The notes under the pieces are model-generated. The model searched no databases. It was not told the origin of the DNA and saw nothing but the letters and a program-made list of their open reading frames with translations. From JAKBEU01 sp036172095 (GTDB lineage: Bacteria > Patescibacteriota > Microgenomatia > UBA1406 > GWC2-37-13): 64,000 nucleotides of DNA. The stretch's first letter is position 1; each line of letters starts with the position of its first letter. The translations under genes and the position numbers were made by a program. This document shows positions 44,443 to 52,299 of the stretch, piece after piece. Location: the NCBI GenBank assembly GCA_036172095.1, contig JAVHSH010000023.1, forward strand, positions 122,212 through 186,211, written 5' to 3'.

Positions 44443-45548
44443 GAAATGCAGTGATTGTTATTCCAACATATAATGAGCGAAAAAATATCAAACAGCTCAT
44501 TGAATCGATTATTACTAACACTTCCTCCATCCAAAATTGGAATGTAGAGGTTCTCATCGTGGATAGCTCTTCACCCGACGGTACGTTATCGGAAGTAAAA
44601 GAACTACAAAAGAGATTCCCATCTGTTCACTATATTGAAACAAAAAAAGAAGGCCTCGGAAAAGCATATATTTCTGGGTTCACCTATGCAATGGAACACC
44701 TGAATCCATATGTACTTTTTGAAATGGATGCAGATTTGTCCCATAATCCAGAATATGTACCTGCATTCTTAGAAAAAATTGAAAAAGGAGCAGATTTTGT
44801 TATCGGATCACGATATATTGCCGGAGGTTCCATTCCTTCAAACTGGGGATTTCATAGGAAATTATTCTCAATTGGGGCGAATCTTTTTGTTAGGCTTGGA
44901 TTCATGCGTCTTTCGATTACCGATTGGACTGATGGATATAGAGCGATAAAGATTTGGGTTATCAAATCGGCTCTATCTCATGTTAGCTCCTATTCAGGAT
45001 ACGTCTTTCAAGTTGCCCTTCTTGATTATGCTATCAATCAAAAAGCTACTGTCTCCGAAGTCCCTATTCAATTTGTGGATAGGACCGAAGGTGTTTCAAA
45101 AATAAATTCAATCCAGTACATCTTACAGACATTCCTTTATGTCCTTACCCACTCTTCGTTTATCAAGTTCATAATAACGGGTTTTCTCGGATTCGGCGTT
45201 GATTTCAGTTTTGCATATATATTCATTAATGTTTTCCACATTGTAAAAATATCTGCAAACATGTTGAGCGCTGAAGTAGCTATTGTTTCGAATTTTTTCA
45301 TAAATAATTTTTGGAGCTTTAGACATAAAAAAATTACGGGAGGTTTTTTTGGATATATAAAGAAATTTATTCTGTTTAATCTGGTCTCATCTGGATCGAT
45401 AGTTATCCAAGGAGTAGGACTCGCTGTATTACTTAACGTATTTGGAGATCATGGAATGCAGTGGATCCTATACAAGGTCTTGATAATTGCTTGTGTGATA
45501 ATTCCTTATTCATACATCTTGTATAATAAGGTTATCTGGAAGAAATAA
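44439..45548 (+). CDS. Polyprenol-phosphate sugar transferase (DPM1-like) with GtrA domain
   Basis: Residues 1 to about 235 are a GT2 domain of the dolichol-phosphate-mannose synthase type (VIPTYNERKNIKQL, EMDADLSHNPEYVPAFL, GSRYIAGGSI). Residues about 240-369 are a four-helix GtrA membrane domain (FIITGFLGFGVDFSFAYIF, SAEVAIVSNFFINNFWSFRHK). It likely makes a polyprenyl-phosphate sugar and helps present or flip it, supplying GT-C enzymes such as the one at 32263. The same domain fusion is known in archaeal DPM synthases. It overlaps the UXS gene by 4 nt. Confidence 0.92.
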   Translation: MRNAVIVIPTYNERKNIKQLIESIITNTSSIQNWNVEVLIVDSSSPDGTLSEVKELQKRFPSVHYIETKKEGLGKAYISGFTYAMEHLNPYVLFEMDADLSHNPEYVPAFLEKIEKGADFVIGSRYIAGGSIPSNWGFHRKLFSIGANLFVRLGFMRLSITDWTDGYRAIKIWVIKSALSHVSSYSGYVFQVALLDYAINQKATVSEVPIQFVDRTEGVSKINSIQYILQTFLYVLTHSSFIKFIITGFLGFGVDFSFAYIFINVFHIVKISANMLSAEVAIVSNFFINNFWSFRHKKITGGFFGYIKKFILFNLVSSGSIVIQGVGLAVLLNVFGDHGMQWILYKVLIIACVIIPYSYILYNKVIWKK

Positions 45549-45557
45549 TAAGACTAA

Positions 45558-46409
45558 TCAATTTTTTTGTGCGTATTGATCTGAGATCCACCCTTCTTTC
45601 TGCCCGTCAATACGAATCTTGAACCAACCCGTTTGTTCTTCAAGAAGCTCAAAACGTTGTCCAGGATTGACTCGCGCAGATTCCGATCCGGCAAGCGTAG
45701 GCTCTTCACGCACACGTAGCCAACCGGTGGGCGTATCAAGTATTTTCACAGTGTTAGCCGGTTCTTTAAGTTGGGCAGCCGACGTGGCTTCTATAATTTT
45801 ATCTGGTACGGAATAGGTGGCTTTTTGAGTCGGATCTATCGCAAGCTTGATAAATGCGTGGATATCAAAGCCAGGGGTAATCTTGATCTTCTTCGACCGT
45901 TTGCTGAATCGAGGACTGAATACCGACAACTCATGCATATCTGGTGTCACATTATCTATCGTTATGGGAGAAACACCTTTCTCATCATTATCGATAAAAA
46001 CAAGTGCTCCTGCAGGTTCTGTCTGGACTTGTATCCCACCATTTTTATCAAACACACCCCTTTTCGTCACCCAGTATACATCTGCCCATGAAGAGATATC
46101 TGTACTTTCAAGTTGGACATCGACATGCGTCAGGGACCCTGAAAACACCGATACCTTTTTCTGCCATGAAGCCGCTCCAGTTGCTATCCCATCAGGCACA
46201 ATTTTAAGCATATACTCCCCCTCCTTGAAGACATTCTCAAAAGGGGTGTTCCCTTTCATGACGTTGTCAATGAAAACAACCGCGGCCGGGTGGGAAACCA
46301 CGCTCAAACGGCCCTCTTTCTTTGAAAAGATGGAGAACAACAACTGTACGACGACAAAGATGACAAATGCCATCGTGAGGATGCCGATAAGTTTAAGCTT
46401 TCCTTTCAT
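45558..46409 (-). CDS. PEGA- and SH3b-domain membrane-anchored protein
   Basis: A 283-residue protein with an N-terminal signal anchor (residues about 7-28), two PEGA beta-domains (residues about 32-100, RLSVVSHPAAVVFIDNVMKG; and about 125-190, IQVQTEPAGALVFIDNDEKG), and a C-terminal bacterial SH3 domain (LDTPTGWLRVREEP...WFKIRIDGQKEGWISDQYA). It probably binds cell-surface glycan or peptidoglycan outside the membrane. It has its own promoter and is convergent with the GtrA-fusion gene, 9 nt apart. Confidence 0.9.
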   Translation of the reverse strand: MKGKLKLIGILTMAFVIFVVVQLLFSIFSKKEGRLSVVSHPAAVVFIDNVMKGNTPFENVFKEGEYMLKIVPDGIATGAASWQKKVSVFSGSLTHVDVQLESTDISSWADVYWVTKRGVFDKNGGIQVQTEPAGALVFIDNDEKGVSPITIDNVTPDMHELSVFSPRFSKRSKKIKITPGFDIHAFIKLAIDPTQKATYSVPDKIIEATSAAQLKEPANTVKILDTPTGWLRVREEPTLAGSESARVNPGQRFELLEEQTGWFKIRIDGQKEGWISDQYAQKN

Positions 46410-46416
46410 ACTCCCA

Positions 46417-46445
46417 ATTGTAATTCTTCCAACTCTTCATGACAA
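46417..46445 (-). promoter_or_regulatory. Sigma70-type promoter for the PEGA gene
   Basis: On the minus strand TTGTCA (46440-46445) and TACAAT (46417-46422) are 17 nt apart. The -10 ends 7 nt before the ATG at 46409, so the transcript should start at or next to the start codon. Confidence 0.7.
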
Positions 46446-46455
46446 GCTCTATATA

Positions 46456-46464
46456 TGGTATAAT
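46456..46464 (+). promoter_or_regulatory. Extended -10 promoter for the attenuator leader
   Basis: TGGTATAAT ends 6 nt before the leader-peptide ATG at 46471. The hexamer is perfect. No strong -35 is seen at 17 nt (TTCATG), so the extended TG likely compensates. Confidence 0.65.
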
Positions 46465-46470
46465 GGACCC

Positions 46471-46539
46471 ATGTTATTTCATACCTATACTTCTTCGTCT
46501 AGGCGCCTCTCATTGGGAGGGTATGATTGCATGAGGTAA
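46471..46539 (+). CDS. Leader peptide with tandem Ser and Arg codons
   Basis: A 22-codon ORF starting 6 nt after a perfect TATAAT. It encodes MLFHTYTSSSRRLSL followed by GGYDCMR. Three consecutive Ser codons (TCT TCG TCT, 46492-46500) and two Arg codons (AGG CGC, 46501-46506) lie just upstream of an RNA segment (46515-46527) able to pair with 46553-46566. The stop (46537-46539) is 25 nt before the terminator. Position, size and codon layout fit a transcription-attenuation leader peptide. A substrate peptide for the downstream ATP-grasp enzyme is a less likely alternative. Confidence 0.6.
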   Translation: MLFHTYTSSSRRLSLGGYDCMR

Positions 46540-46566
46540 AAACTCCATTTTCATCATACTCTACCC
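46515..46566 (+). promoter_or_regulatory. Candidate antiterminator hairpin
   Basis: GGGAGGGTATGAT (46515-46527) can pair with ATCATACTCTACCC (46553-46566): 13 pairs with one bulged A at 46563 and one G-U. The right arm includes the first C residues of the terminator stem, so this pairing and the terminator compete. A smaller hairpin, CCTCT (46506-46510) with GGAGG (46516-46520), can block the left arm, giving the 1:2, 2:3, 3:4 layout of classical attenuators. Confidence 0.55.
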
Positions 46567-46592
46567 CCCGAATATACCGGGGGATTTTTTTT
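46564..46592 (+). terminator. Intrinsic terminator upstream of the ATP-grasp gene
   Basis: CCCCCG (46565-46570) pairs with CGGGGG (46578-46583), an all-GC 6-bp stem with loop AATATAC, followed by A and eight T. No gene on the plus strand ends here except the leader peptide, so it must act on the leader transcript. It lies 20 nt before the ATP-grasp start. Confidence 0.85.
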
Positions 46593-46611
46593 ATATATTA
46601 CTTTTTTTACT

Positions 46612-47970
46612 ATGACTATTTCAGAAAAAACACACCATTCAGAAAAACCTAAGTGGGGATTTCCCAAGCCAACAATCTTGGTCGATTCCCAATCAGCTCC
46701 AAAACTAATTGGAGATGTTATTGAACAACAATACTTCCGCATGTTTCTTATGGGAAAACCGGAAGACGTCGCGCTTGTTAACTATCCAATTAATGACGCT
46801 TATCTTGGGTATGTTCAAAATACCCTTGGTATCCCGTTACCTACTATTGTCCCAATCGAGAATACTGGTAAAGGAACTTTGACAAGAGATATTTTGAATC
46901 AACCGGATGTTATGGCATATATGCAGGATCTTGTGGATAACGGTCACAAAGTCCAGTTCTTTAATTTTTTACAGGATGAGGTTGAACTCGCTCATGCGTT
47001 CACCGAGAATCCGACCTATGCCAAAAATTTGGAAGCATACCTGAAGCTTGGAACAAAAACAGGGTTTCGAGAATTTTGCCAAAAATATCATGTTCCCATC
47101 CCACCGGGTGCAATCTGCCATACTCCCCAAGAGGTTTCTCAGGTTTTAATGGAAATAGATGAAGACTGTATCGTTAAATCCGATGAAGGAACAGGTGGGG
47201 CTGAACTGGGAAGTAATGTGTCGATTTCAAAAATGGAGATCCTTGCTGCGGGCGGAAATCTAGATGTCTTGATTGGCGATAAACTCCAACAACTCACCCC
47301 AGCAGAACCACCGTATGATGTTCAACAAAAGTTAAAGAATGTAATGGAAGGTTCGCTCCATATATTCATAAACAATGATGGAACAGTTGCTATTGATCCG
47401 ATTGTATTCGGACAGTTTTCTCATGAGGGAAGCTATGTTGGAGGTCATTATCCAAACCACTTACCGCAGGGATTCAACGAAAAACTGATACAGCTTGCGA
47501 ATGAGACGGTTATCCCCGCCCTCACAGCGGAAGGAGCAACGGGTATGCATTGTATGGACTGTCTATTCAATCCAAAAACACATGATGTTGCGTTTATCGA
47601 AGATAATACTCGCCCAGGCGCACTTGATTTTATTCATCATTTTGTTATGAAAGTTGCAGATGCAAATAAGCTTGTTCATCCTCATTGGTTCCACTATCAA
47701 CTCCCGCTAAAGGAGATCGCCGGACGAGCGGTTCCTTTTGAAGAATTACAGGCAATATTAGGGGAACAACTCAATCCGAGTGAGTCATTTGTCGCAATCA
47801 GCAATCCAAATGTCCTTACATATGGATATGACGTCCATCTGACTGGTATCTCAGGAGGTGAATTTGGCTCAGTTGGACAAGCATTGGCGGCTTACGCTAA
47901 GGCCGTTGAGACACTTAAAAACCATTTTGGGTATAAAAAAGACATTCCTCTTCCTCAGTATGAGGTATGA
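46612..47970 (+). CDS. ATP-grasp ligase (PGM1-like)
   Basis: A 452-residue protein. The N-terminal half resembles the pre-ATP-grasp part of PGM1-type peptide ligases, with LGIPLPTIVPIENTGKGTL and the LGTKTGFREFCQKYHVPIPPG block. The ATP-grasp fold follows: Lys and glycine loop in CIVKSDEGTGGAELGSN, the metal-binding acid and Asn in AFIEDNTRPGALDFIHH. Such enzymes join a carboxylate to an amine or thiol through an acyl-phosphate; the substrates are not predictable. The start at 46612 lies after the terminator. argS follows after 34 nt, suggesting joint control by the attenuator (inference). Confidence 0.75.
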   Translation: MTISEKTHHSEKPKWGFPKPTILVDSQSAPKLIGDVIEQQYFRMFLMGKPEDVALVNYPINDAYLGYVQNTLGIPLPTIVPIENTGKGTLTRDILNQPDVMAYMQDLVDNGHKVQFFNFLQDEVELAHAFTENPTYAKNLEAYLKLGTKTGFREFCQKYHVPIPPGAICHTPQEVSQVLMEIDEDCIVKSDEGTGGAELGSNVSISKMEILAAGGNLDVLIGDKLQQLTPAEPPYDVQQKLKNVMEGSLHIFINNDGTVAIDPIVFGQFSHEGSYVGGHYPNHLPQGFNEKLIQLANETVIPALTAEGATGMHCMDCLFNPKTHDVAFIEDNTRPGALDFIHHFVMKVADANKLVHPHWFHYQLPLKEIAGRAVPFEELQAILGEQLNPSESFVAISNPNVLTYGYDVHLTGISGGEFGSVGQALAAYAKAVETLKNHFGYKKDIPLPQYEV

Positions 47971-48004
47971 GCGAGTTGTCTTTTAGACTATTATAAATTA
48001 TCAT

Positions 48005-49714
48005 ATGTACACCATGATTGAACAGAATATAGGAGTTCTCATTCGCAAATCGGTTATTGCTTTTTTTCCCGAATTTCAGGGAGAGGTCCATTTGACGACA
48101 CCGCAGCTCCAGTTCGGTGATTATTCAACGAATATTGCGATGATTTTAGCAAGACAGATGAAAAGAAATCCATTTGAGATCGCTGAAGAGATAGTCAAAA
48201 ATCTGGAAAAAAATGATGCTATCGAAACCGTCCAGGTATTGAAACCTGGATTTGTCAATTTTTGGCTTTCACAAAAAGTCCTTATTCCCCCATTGGAAGA
48301 TGCAGCTCGTGACATATTCAAGATACCGACCTACTATTTTGGGAAGGAAAAGAAAGTTATGGTGGAATTTGCACATCCGAATACGCTAAAGCTTTTTCAT
48401 ATCGGGCACCTGAGAAATATAAGCACTGGTGAATCGGTGGTGCGGTTGCTTGAAGCTGTCGGAAACAAGGTTATCAGATCTAATTATCAAGGAGATGTCG
48501 GTCTACATATTGGTAAGACATTATGGAAGATGAAGCAATTTGTAACAGAGCTTGGGATTGAAACTATTAGAGCATATTCGTTACATGACAAAATTGCGCT
48601 TCTTGGAAAAGCATATGCTCAAGCAGAAGCAGCATATGGAGTAGATGAACAGGCAAAAAAAGAAATCTATAGGATAAATAAGATGGTCTATGAAGCAGAT
48701 CCTCAGATTATGGATTTATGGAAAGAAACACGGGATTGGAGCATTTCATATTTTGAAGAACAGTATAAACGTGTCTATTCACATTTCGACCGATGCTATT
48801 TTGAAAGTGAAGTGCATAAGGTTGGACTTGCCACTGCAAAAGAATTGTTGAAACAAGGCATATTGAAAGAAAGCGAAGGTGCTGTCGTATTTGATGGGAC
48901 TCAGTATGGACTTGATACCCGCGTATTCATAAACAGTTTAGGGTTTCCAACCTATGAAGGTAAGGAACTGGGCCTAGCTCAAAAAGAATTTAATGACTTT
49001 GATACTATCGACAAGAATATCCACGTCGTTACGCCAGAACAGACAAGCTTCTTTAAAATCACATTCAAGGTTGAAGAGTTGTTGGATAAGGAAAAATTTG
49101 GAGGAAAACAATATCATCTTATCTATGAATGGGTCAAATTGAAACAAGGAAAAATGTCATCTCGTATGGGTAATGTTGTTGAAGGCGCATGGATTTTGGA
49201 TGAAACAAAAAAGAATATTCTTGAAAAATTTAAGGATTCAGAGTTGATTGCAGAAGTTTTGGCTGTTGCATCGGTTAAATATTCTTTCCTGAAAAACTCA
49301 ACCAACTCCCCGATTGCATTCGACTTGGAAGAATCAATCTCACTTGAAGGAAACTCTGCGCCTTATATTATGTATACCTATGTACGCACACAAAGCATCC
49401 TTAATAAGGAGAAGGTTGTCCCTTCTATCCGACTTGCGACCATGAACCTGGGTGAATCTGAACGATCGATTATCCGCCTTCTCTATCAATATAGAGAGCA
49501 GGTAAAAAAAGCTGCAGAAACATTTGCGCCAAATATCATCGCACATTATCTATACGAACTGACGCGAGAATACAATCTGTTTTATCAAAAAAATCCGATC
49601 TTAAAAGCGGAAAAGGACCAGAAGGAAGCAAGAATCGCGATTACCCAGGCGGTTGGAAAAACCATTAAGAATGGCCTCTATCTTATGGGTATTGAAACGG
49701 TAGAGCACATGTAA
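48005..49714 (+). CDS. argS: Arginyl-tRNA synthetase
   Basis: Class I synthetase charging tRNA-Arg. The N-terminal Add-1 domain is followed by VEFAHPNTLKLFHIGHLRN (HIGH motif), SNYQGDVGLHIGKTLWKM, and KLKQGKMSSRMGNV (KMSKS equivalent). The C-terminal DALR anticodon-binding domain contains ALYELTREYNLFY-like sequence (YLYELTREYNLFYQKNPIL). It is 569 residues; Met4 (48014) is an alternative start. A TATAAA hexamer (47992-47997) 7 nt before the ATG could be a second promoter. Confidence 0.96.
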   Translation: MYTMIEQNIGVLIRKSVIAFFPEFQGEVHLTTPQLQFGDYSTNIAMILARQMKRNPFEIAEEIVKNLEKNDAIETVQVLKPGFVNFWLSQKVLIPPLEDAARDIFKIPTYYFGKEKKVMVEFAHPNTLKLFHIGHLRNISTGESVVRLLEAVGNKVIRSNYQGDVGLHIGKTLWKMKQFVTELGIETIRAYSLHDKIALLGKAYAQAEAAYGVDEQAKKEIYRINKMVYEADPQIMDLWKETRDWSISYFEEQYKRVYSHFDRCYFESEVHKVGLATAKELLKQGILKESEGAVVFDGTQYGLDTRVFINSLGFPTYEGKELGLAQKEFNDFDTIDKNIHVVTPEQTSFFKITFKVEELLDKEKFGGKQYHLIYEWVKLKQGKMSSRMGNVVEGAWILDETKKNILEKFKDSELIAEVLAVASVKYSFLKNSTNSPIAFDLEESISLEGNSAPYIMYTYVRTQSILNKEKVVPSIRLATMNLGESERSIIRLLYQYREQVKKAAETFAPNIIAHYLYELTREYNLFYQKNPILKAEKDQKEARIAITQAVGKTIKNGLYLMGIETVEHM

Positions 49715-49718
49715 CGCT

Positions 49719-50999
49719 ATGGCATATTTTATTTGTACGTCATGTAATTATGGAGCTGCCTCTTGGATTGGCAAGTGTCCTGGTTGTGGTGAGTGGAATA
49801 CACTCATGCAAAAAAAGGAAGAAATTCAACATGCACAAAAAAAGGCGACACCAACTCAATTCTCCTCGCTAAAAAAAATTGATAAGACGAAATCGAACAG
49901 GCAATCGATGGGAATGTTCGAGTTCGATAGGGTGCTTGGCGGTGGTGTCACGCAGGGAGAGGTAGTGCTGCTTTCAGGCGAACCTGGTATTGGAAAATCA
50001 ACACTTCTTCTTCAGATTATCAAAAATAGCACGGCAATCTATGTGTCCGGTGAGGAATCGCTTGATCAGGTTCAACATAGAGCTGAACGCTTACATGCTG
50101 AAATTGGCCATATACTGTTTTCTGATGAAGCGGATATAGATAGAATCCTTTCTGGAATTGATTCACAAAAAAAGGTACGACTTGTCATACTTGATTCTAT
50201 TCAAACTCTCTATACTCAGGATGTTGAAACACCTCCTGGGAGCATCAATCAGATAAAAGAAGTGATGAATAGGGTTATTCCATTTGCTAAAAAAAGCGGT
50301 ATTCCATTTCTAGTCATCGGTCATGTAACAAAAGACGGCGACCTTGCTGGACCAAAAACACTTGAACATATGGTGGACTGTGTTTTGTCCCTTGAAGGCG
50401 ATTCATCTTCCCCGTTCCGCATTCTTCGCTCTTCCAAGAATCGTTTTGGATCGGTGGATGAAATCGGCGTATTTGAAATGAAAGAGGATGGACTTCATGA
50501 GGTTAACTCAGCAACTGCATTACTGCAAGAGACTTCAAAGAAAGAGGTTGGAAAAGCAATTGTCGGGATCTGTGAGGGCAATCGTCCGATGTTTCTTGAA
50601 GTTCAGGCACTTGCCGTCCCAACAACATTATCCATACCCCGTCGCGTGGCAAAAGGAATCGATTTCAATCGTGTCCAACTTCTTATCGCAATCGCAAAAA
50701 AGTATCTCAACCTGAAATTGGACAGCTATGATATTTATTTCAATGTTGTTGGAGGAATACGGATTACATCACCATTGGCTGATGTTGGCATTATTGCAGC
50801 ATTATACTCGTCTGTCATGTCCAAGACAGTCAAAGTGAATACCGTCTGCATTGGGGAAGTTGGCCTTCTTGGGGAAATTCGATTTGGATATGCAGGCAAA
50901 AAAACTGTTTCTGAAGCAAAACGTTTGGGTCTTCATCCTCTTGATCAAACATGGATGAACAGCATTCAAGACTTGAAAAATATCATTGCGTCTTCTTAA
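49719..50999 (+). CDS. radA: DNA repair protein RadA
   Basis: RecA-related helicase that processes recombination intermediates. The N-terminal zinc finger is C6, C9, C20, C23. Walker A is SGEPGIGKST, the RadA-specific KNRFGSVDEIGVF motif is intact, and the C-terminal Lon-like domain has VGGIRITSPLADVGIIAAL. It is 426 residues. It lies 4 nt after argS, and its 3' end overlaps the convergent RodZ-like gene by 17 nt. Confidence 0.96.
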   Translation: MAYFICTSCNYGAASWIGKCPGCGEWNTLMQKKEEIQHAQKKATPTQFSSLKKIDKTKSNRQSMGMFEFDRVLGGGVTQGEVVLLSGEPGIGKSTLLLQIIKNSTAIYVSGEESLDQVQHRAERLHAEIGHILFSDEADIDRILSGIDSQKKVRLVILDSIQTLYTQDVETPPGSINQIKEVMNRVIPFAKKSGIPFLVIGHVTKDGDLAGPKTLEHMVDCVLSLEGDSSSPFRILRSSKNRFGSVDEIGVFEMKEDGLHEVNSATALLQETSKKEVGKAIVGICEGNRPMFLEVQALAVPTTLSIPRRVAKGIDFNRVQLLIAIAKKYLNLKLDSYDIYFNVVGGIRITSPLADVGIIAALYSSVMSKTVKVNTVCIGEVGLLGEIRFGYAGKKTVSEAKRLGLHPLDQTWMNSIQDLKNIIASS

Positions 51000-51606
51000 A
51001 TATAGTATCGAGCTGTGTCTTTTTTCCATTTGCCCCTACCACTTCTATTGAAAGCTCCGTATTTTTTTGTTTTAAGGGAAGGACGTATTTGAAGACTCCG
51101 TCTTTGTCTTGATATACTCGCTCCCCAAGTATCGTAACCATCGCTTCTTTCTCAGTTTTCCCAACAACAGTTATGGTCGACTCACGTTTGAAGACAAAAT
51201 TGGTTGGTGATAATATCTCAATCTTAGGTGGCTTGATATATTGATATAGTTGGAATGAAAAATAAAGTAAAAATAAAATCCCAAGTATGATGAATCCCGT
51301 AAGGATTGTCTTCTTCGAATCAGACGATATATATTTTCCTGAGATTCGCTCTTTGAATCTTACATCATCTTTCTTTTCATATTCTCGCCTGAAGAATGCA
51401 AGAATCTTCTGCTCGTCAAGTGATAGGTAACGTGAATAGTTCTTCAATATCCCCATTATGTATATTTTGGAAGTGAATATTTGCCATTTGTCTTCTTCTA
51501 AGGCTACGATGAATTTCTCCCGTATTTTTATGTGCTTTTCAACATCACGTAGTGATATTTTTTTTCGCTCCCTTGTACTTTTGAGAAGTGTTCCAACGGA
51601 AAGCAT
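50983..51606 (-). CDS. RodZ-like helix-turn-helix membrane protein
   Basis: A 207-residue protein with an N-terminal cytoplasmic HTH of the RodZ type (LLKSTRERKKISLRDVEKHIKIREKFIVALEE), a TM helix near residues 105-125, and an extracytoplasmic Ig-like beta-domain (KIEILSPTNFVFKRESTITVVGKTEKEAMVTI). RodZ links MreB to the envelope and sets rod shape. The domain order supports a similar role, but no mreB is in the window. Confidence 0.8.
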   Translation of the reverse strand: MLSVGTLLKSTRERKKISLRDVEKHIKIREKFIVALEEDKWQIFTSKIYIMGILKNYSRYLSLDEQKILAFFRREYEKKDDVRFKERISGKYISSDSKKTILTGFIILGILFLLYFSFQLYQYIKPPKIEILSPTNFVFKRESTITVVGKTEKEAMVTILGERVYQDKDGVFKYVLPLKQKNTELSIEVVGANGKKTQLDTIFKKTQ

Positions 51607-51683
51607 AATTTATTATTCTTAATGTCTTCAGGTCACGATTATACTATTTCAACTAAGACCTTGAGACTTTTTAACCCTTCTAT

Positions 51684-52250
51684 TTATTCTTTTACACGCT
51701 CTCCATATTCACCGGTTTCAGGATTTACTGTAATCATGTCGCCAACTTTCACAAAAAGTGGAACCATTACGGTTACTCCAGTTTCTACCTTAGCTGGTTT
51801 TTTTGCACCTGATACTGTGTCACCTTTAATTGCTTCTTCAGTTTCGATAATCTTAAATTTTACTGATGTTGGTGGTCTCATGGTAAGTGGCTTATCATCA
51901 TACATGTATACGTAATATGTGTTGCCCTCTTTCATAAATTTCGCTACATCGCCAACGACGCTAAGCTGAAGTGTATATTGATTAAAGCTTCGTTGATCCA
52001 TAAAGAAAACATTTTCTTGATCTTTATAGAGATATTCCATTTCAATGCATGAAACATCAAGGACATCGACTGATTCATTCGACTTGAATGCATACTCAAG
52101 CGTCTTATGTGTAAGAAGATTTTTTATGCGAGCCTTCATGAGTGCCGAGCCTTTTCCAGGAGAGTAAAAATCTGCCTTTTGAACTTGCCAAATTACGTCA
52201 AGATGACGAATAAATTCTCCTTTTTTTAACGCACCGGCATTTGTCCTCAT
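51684..52250 (-). CDS. efp: Elongation factor P
   Basis: Relieves ribosome stalling at polyproline. Three OB-like domains are visible. The tip of domain I carries K33 in SPGKGSALMKARIKNL, the residue modified or used directly in other bacteria. The C-terminal domain has VMVPLFVKVGDMITVNPETGEYGERV. It is 188 residues. TATAAT (52289-52294, minus strand) could start a transcript with a leader of about 30 nt. Confidence 0.95.
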   Translation of the reverse strand: MRTNAGALKKGEFIRHLDVIWQVQKADFYSPGKGSALMKARIKNLLTHKTLEYAFKSNESVDVLDVSCIEMEYLYKDQENVFFMDQRSFNQYTLQLSVVGDVAKFMKEGNTYYVYMYDDKPLTMRPPTSVKFKIIETEEAIKGDTVSGAKKPAKVETGVTVMVPLFVKVGDMITVNPETGEYGERVKE

Positions 52251-52299
52251 GATAATGAAATAATAGTAAATGGTAATTGACTTGGCTTATTATACAAAA

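Noticed and set aside
46471..46539. Leader ORF as a ribosomally made substrate peptide of the ATP-grasp enzyme
   Set aside because: Not excluded, but the competing hairpins and terminator, the tandem Arg codons and argS downstream fit attenuation better, and no graspetide-like core motif is present.
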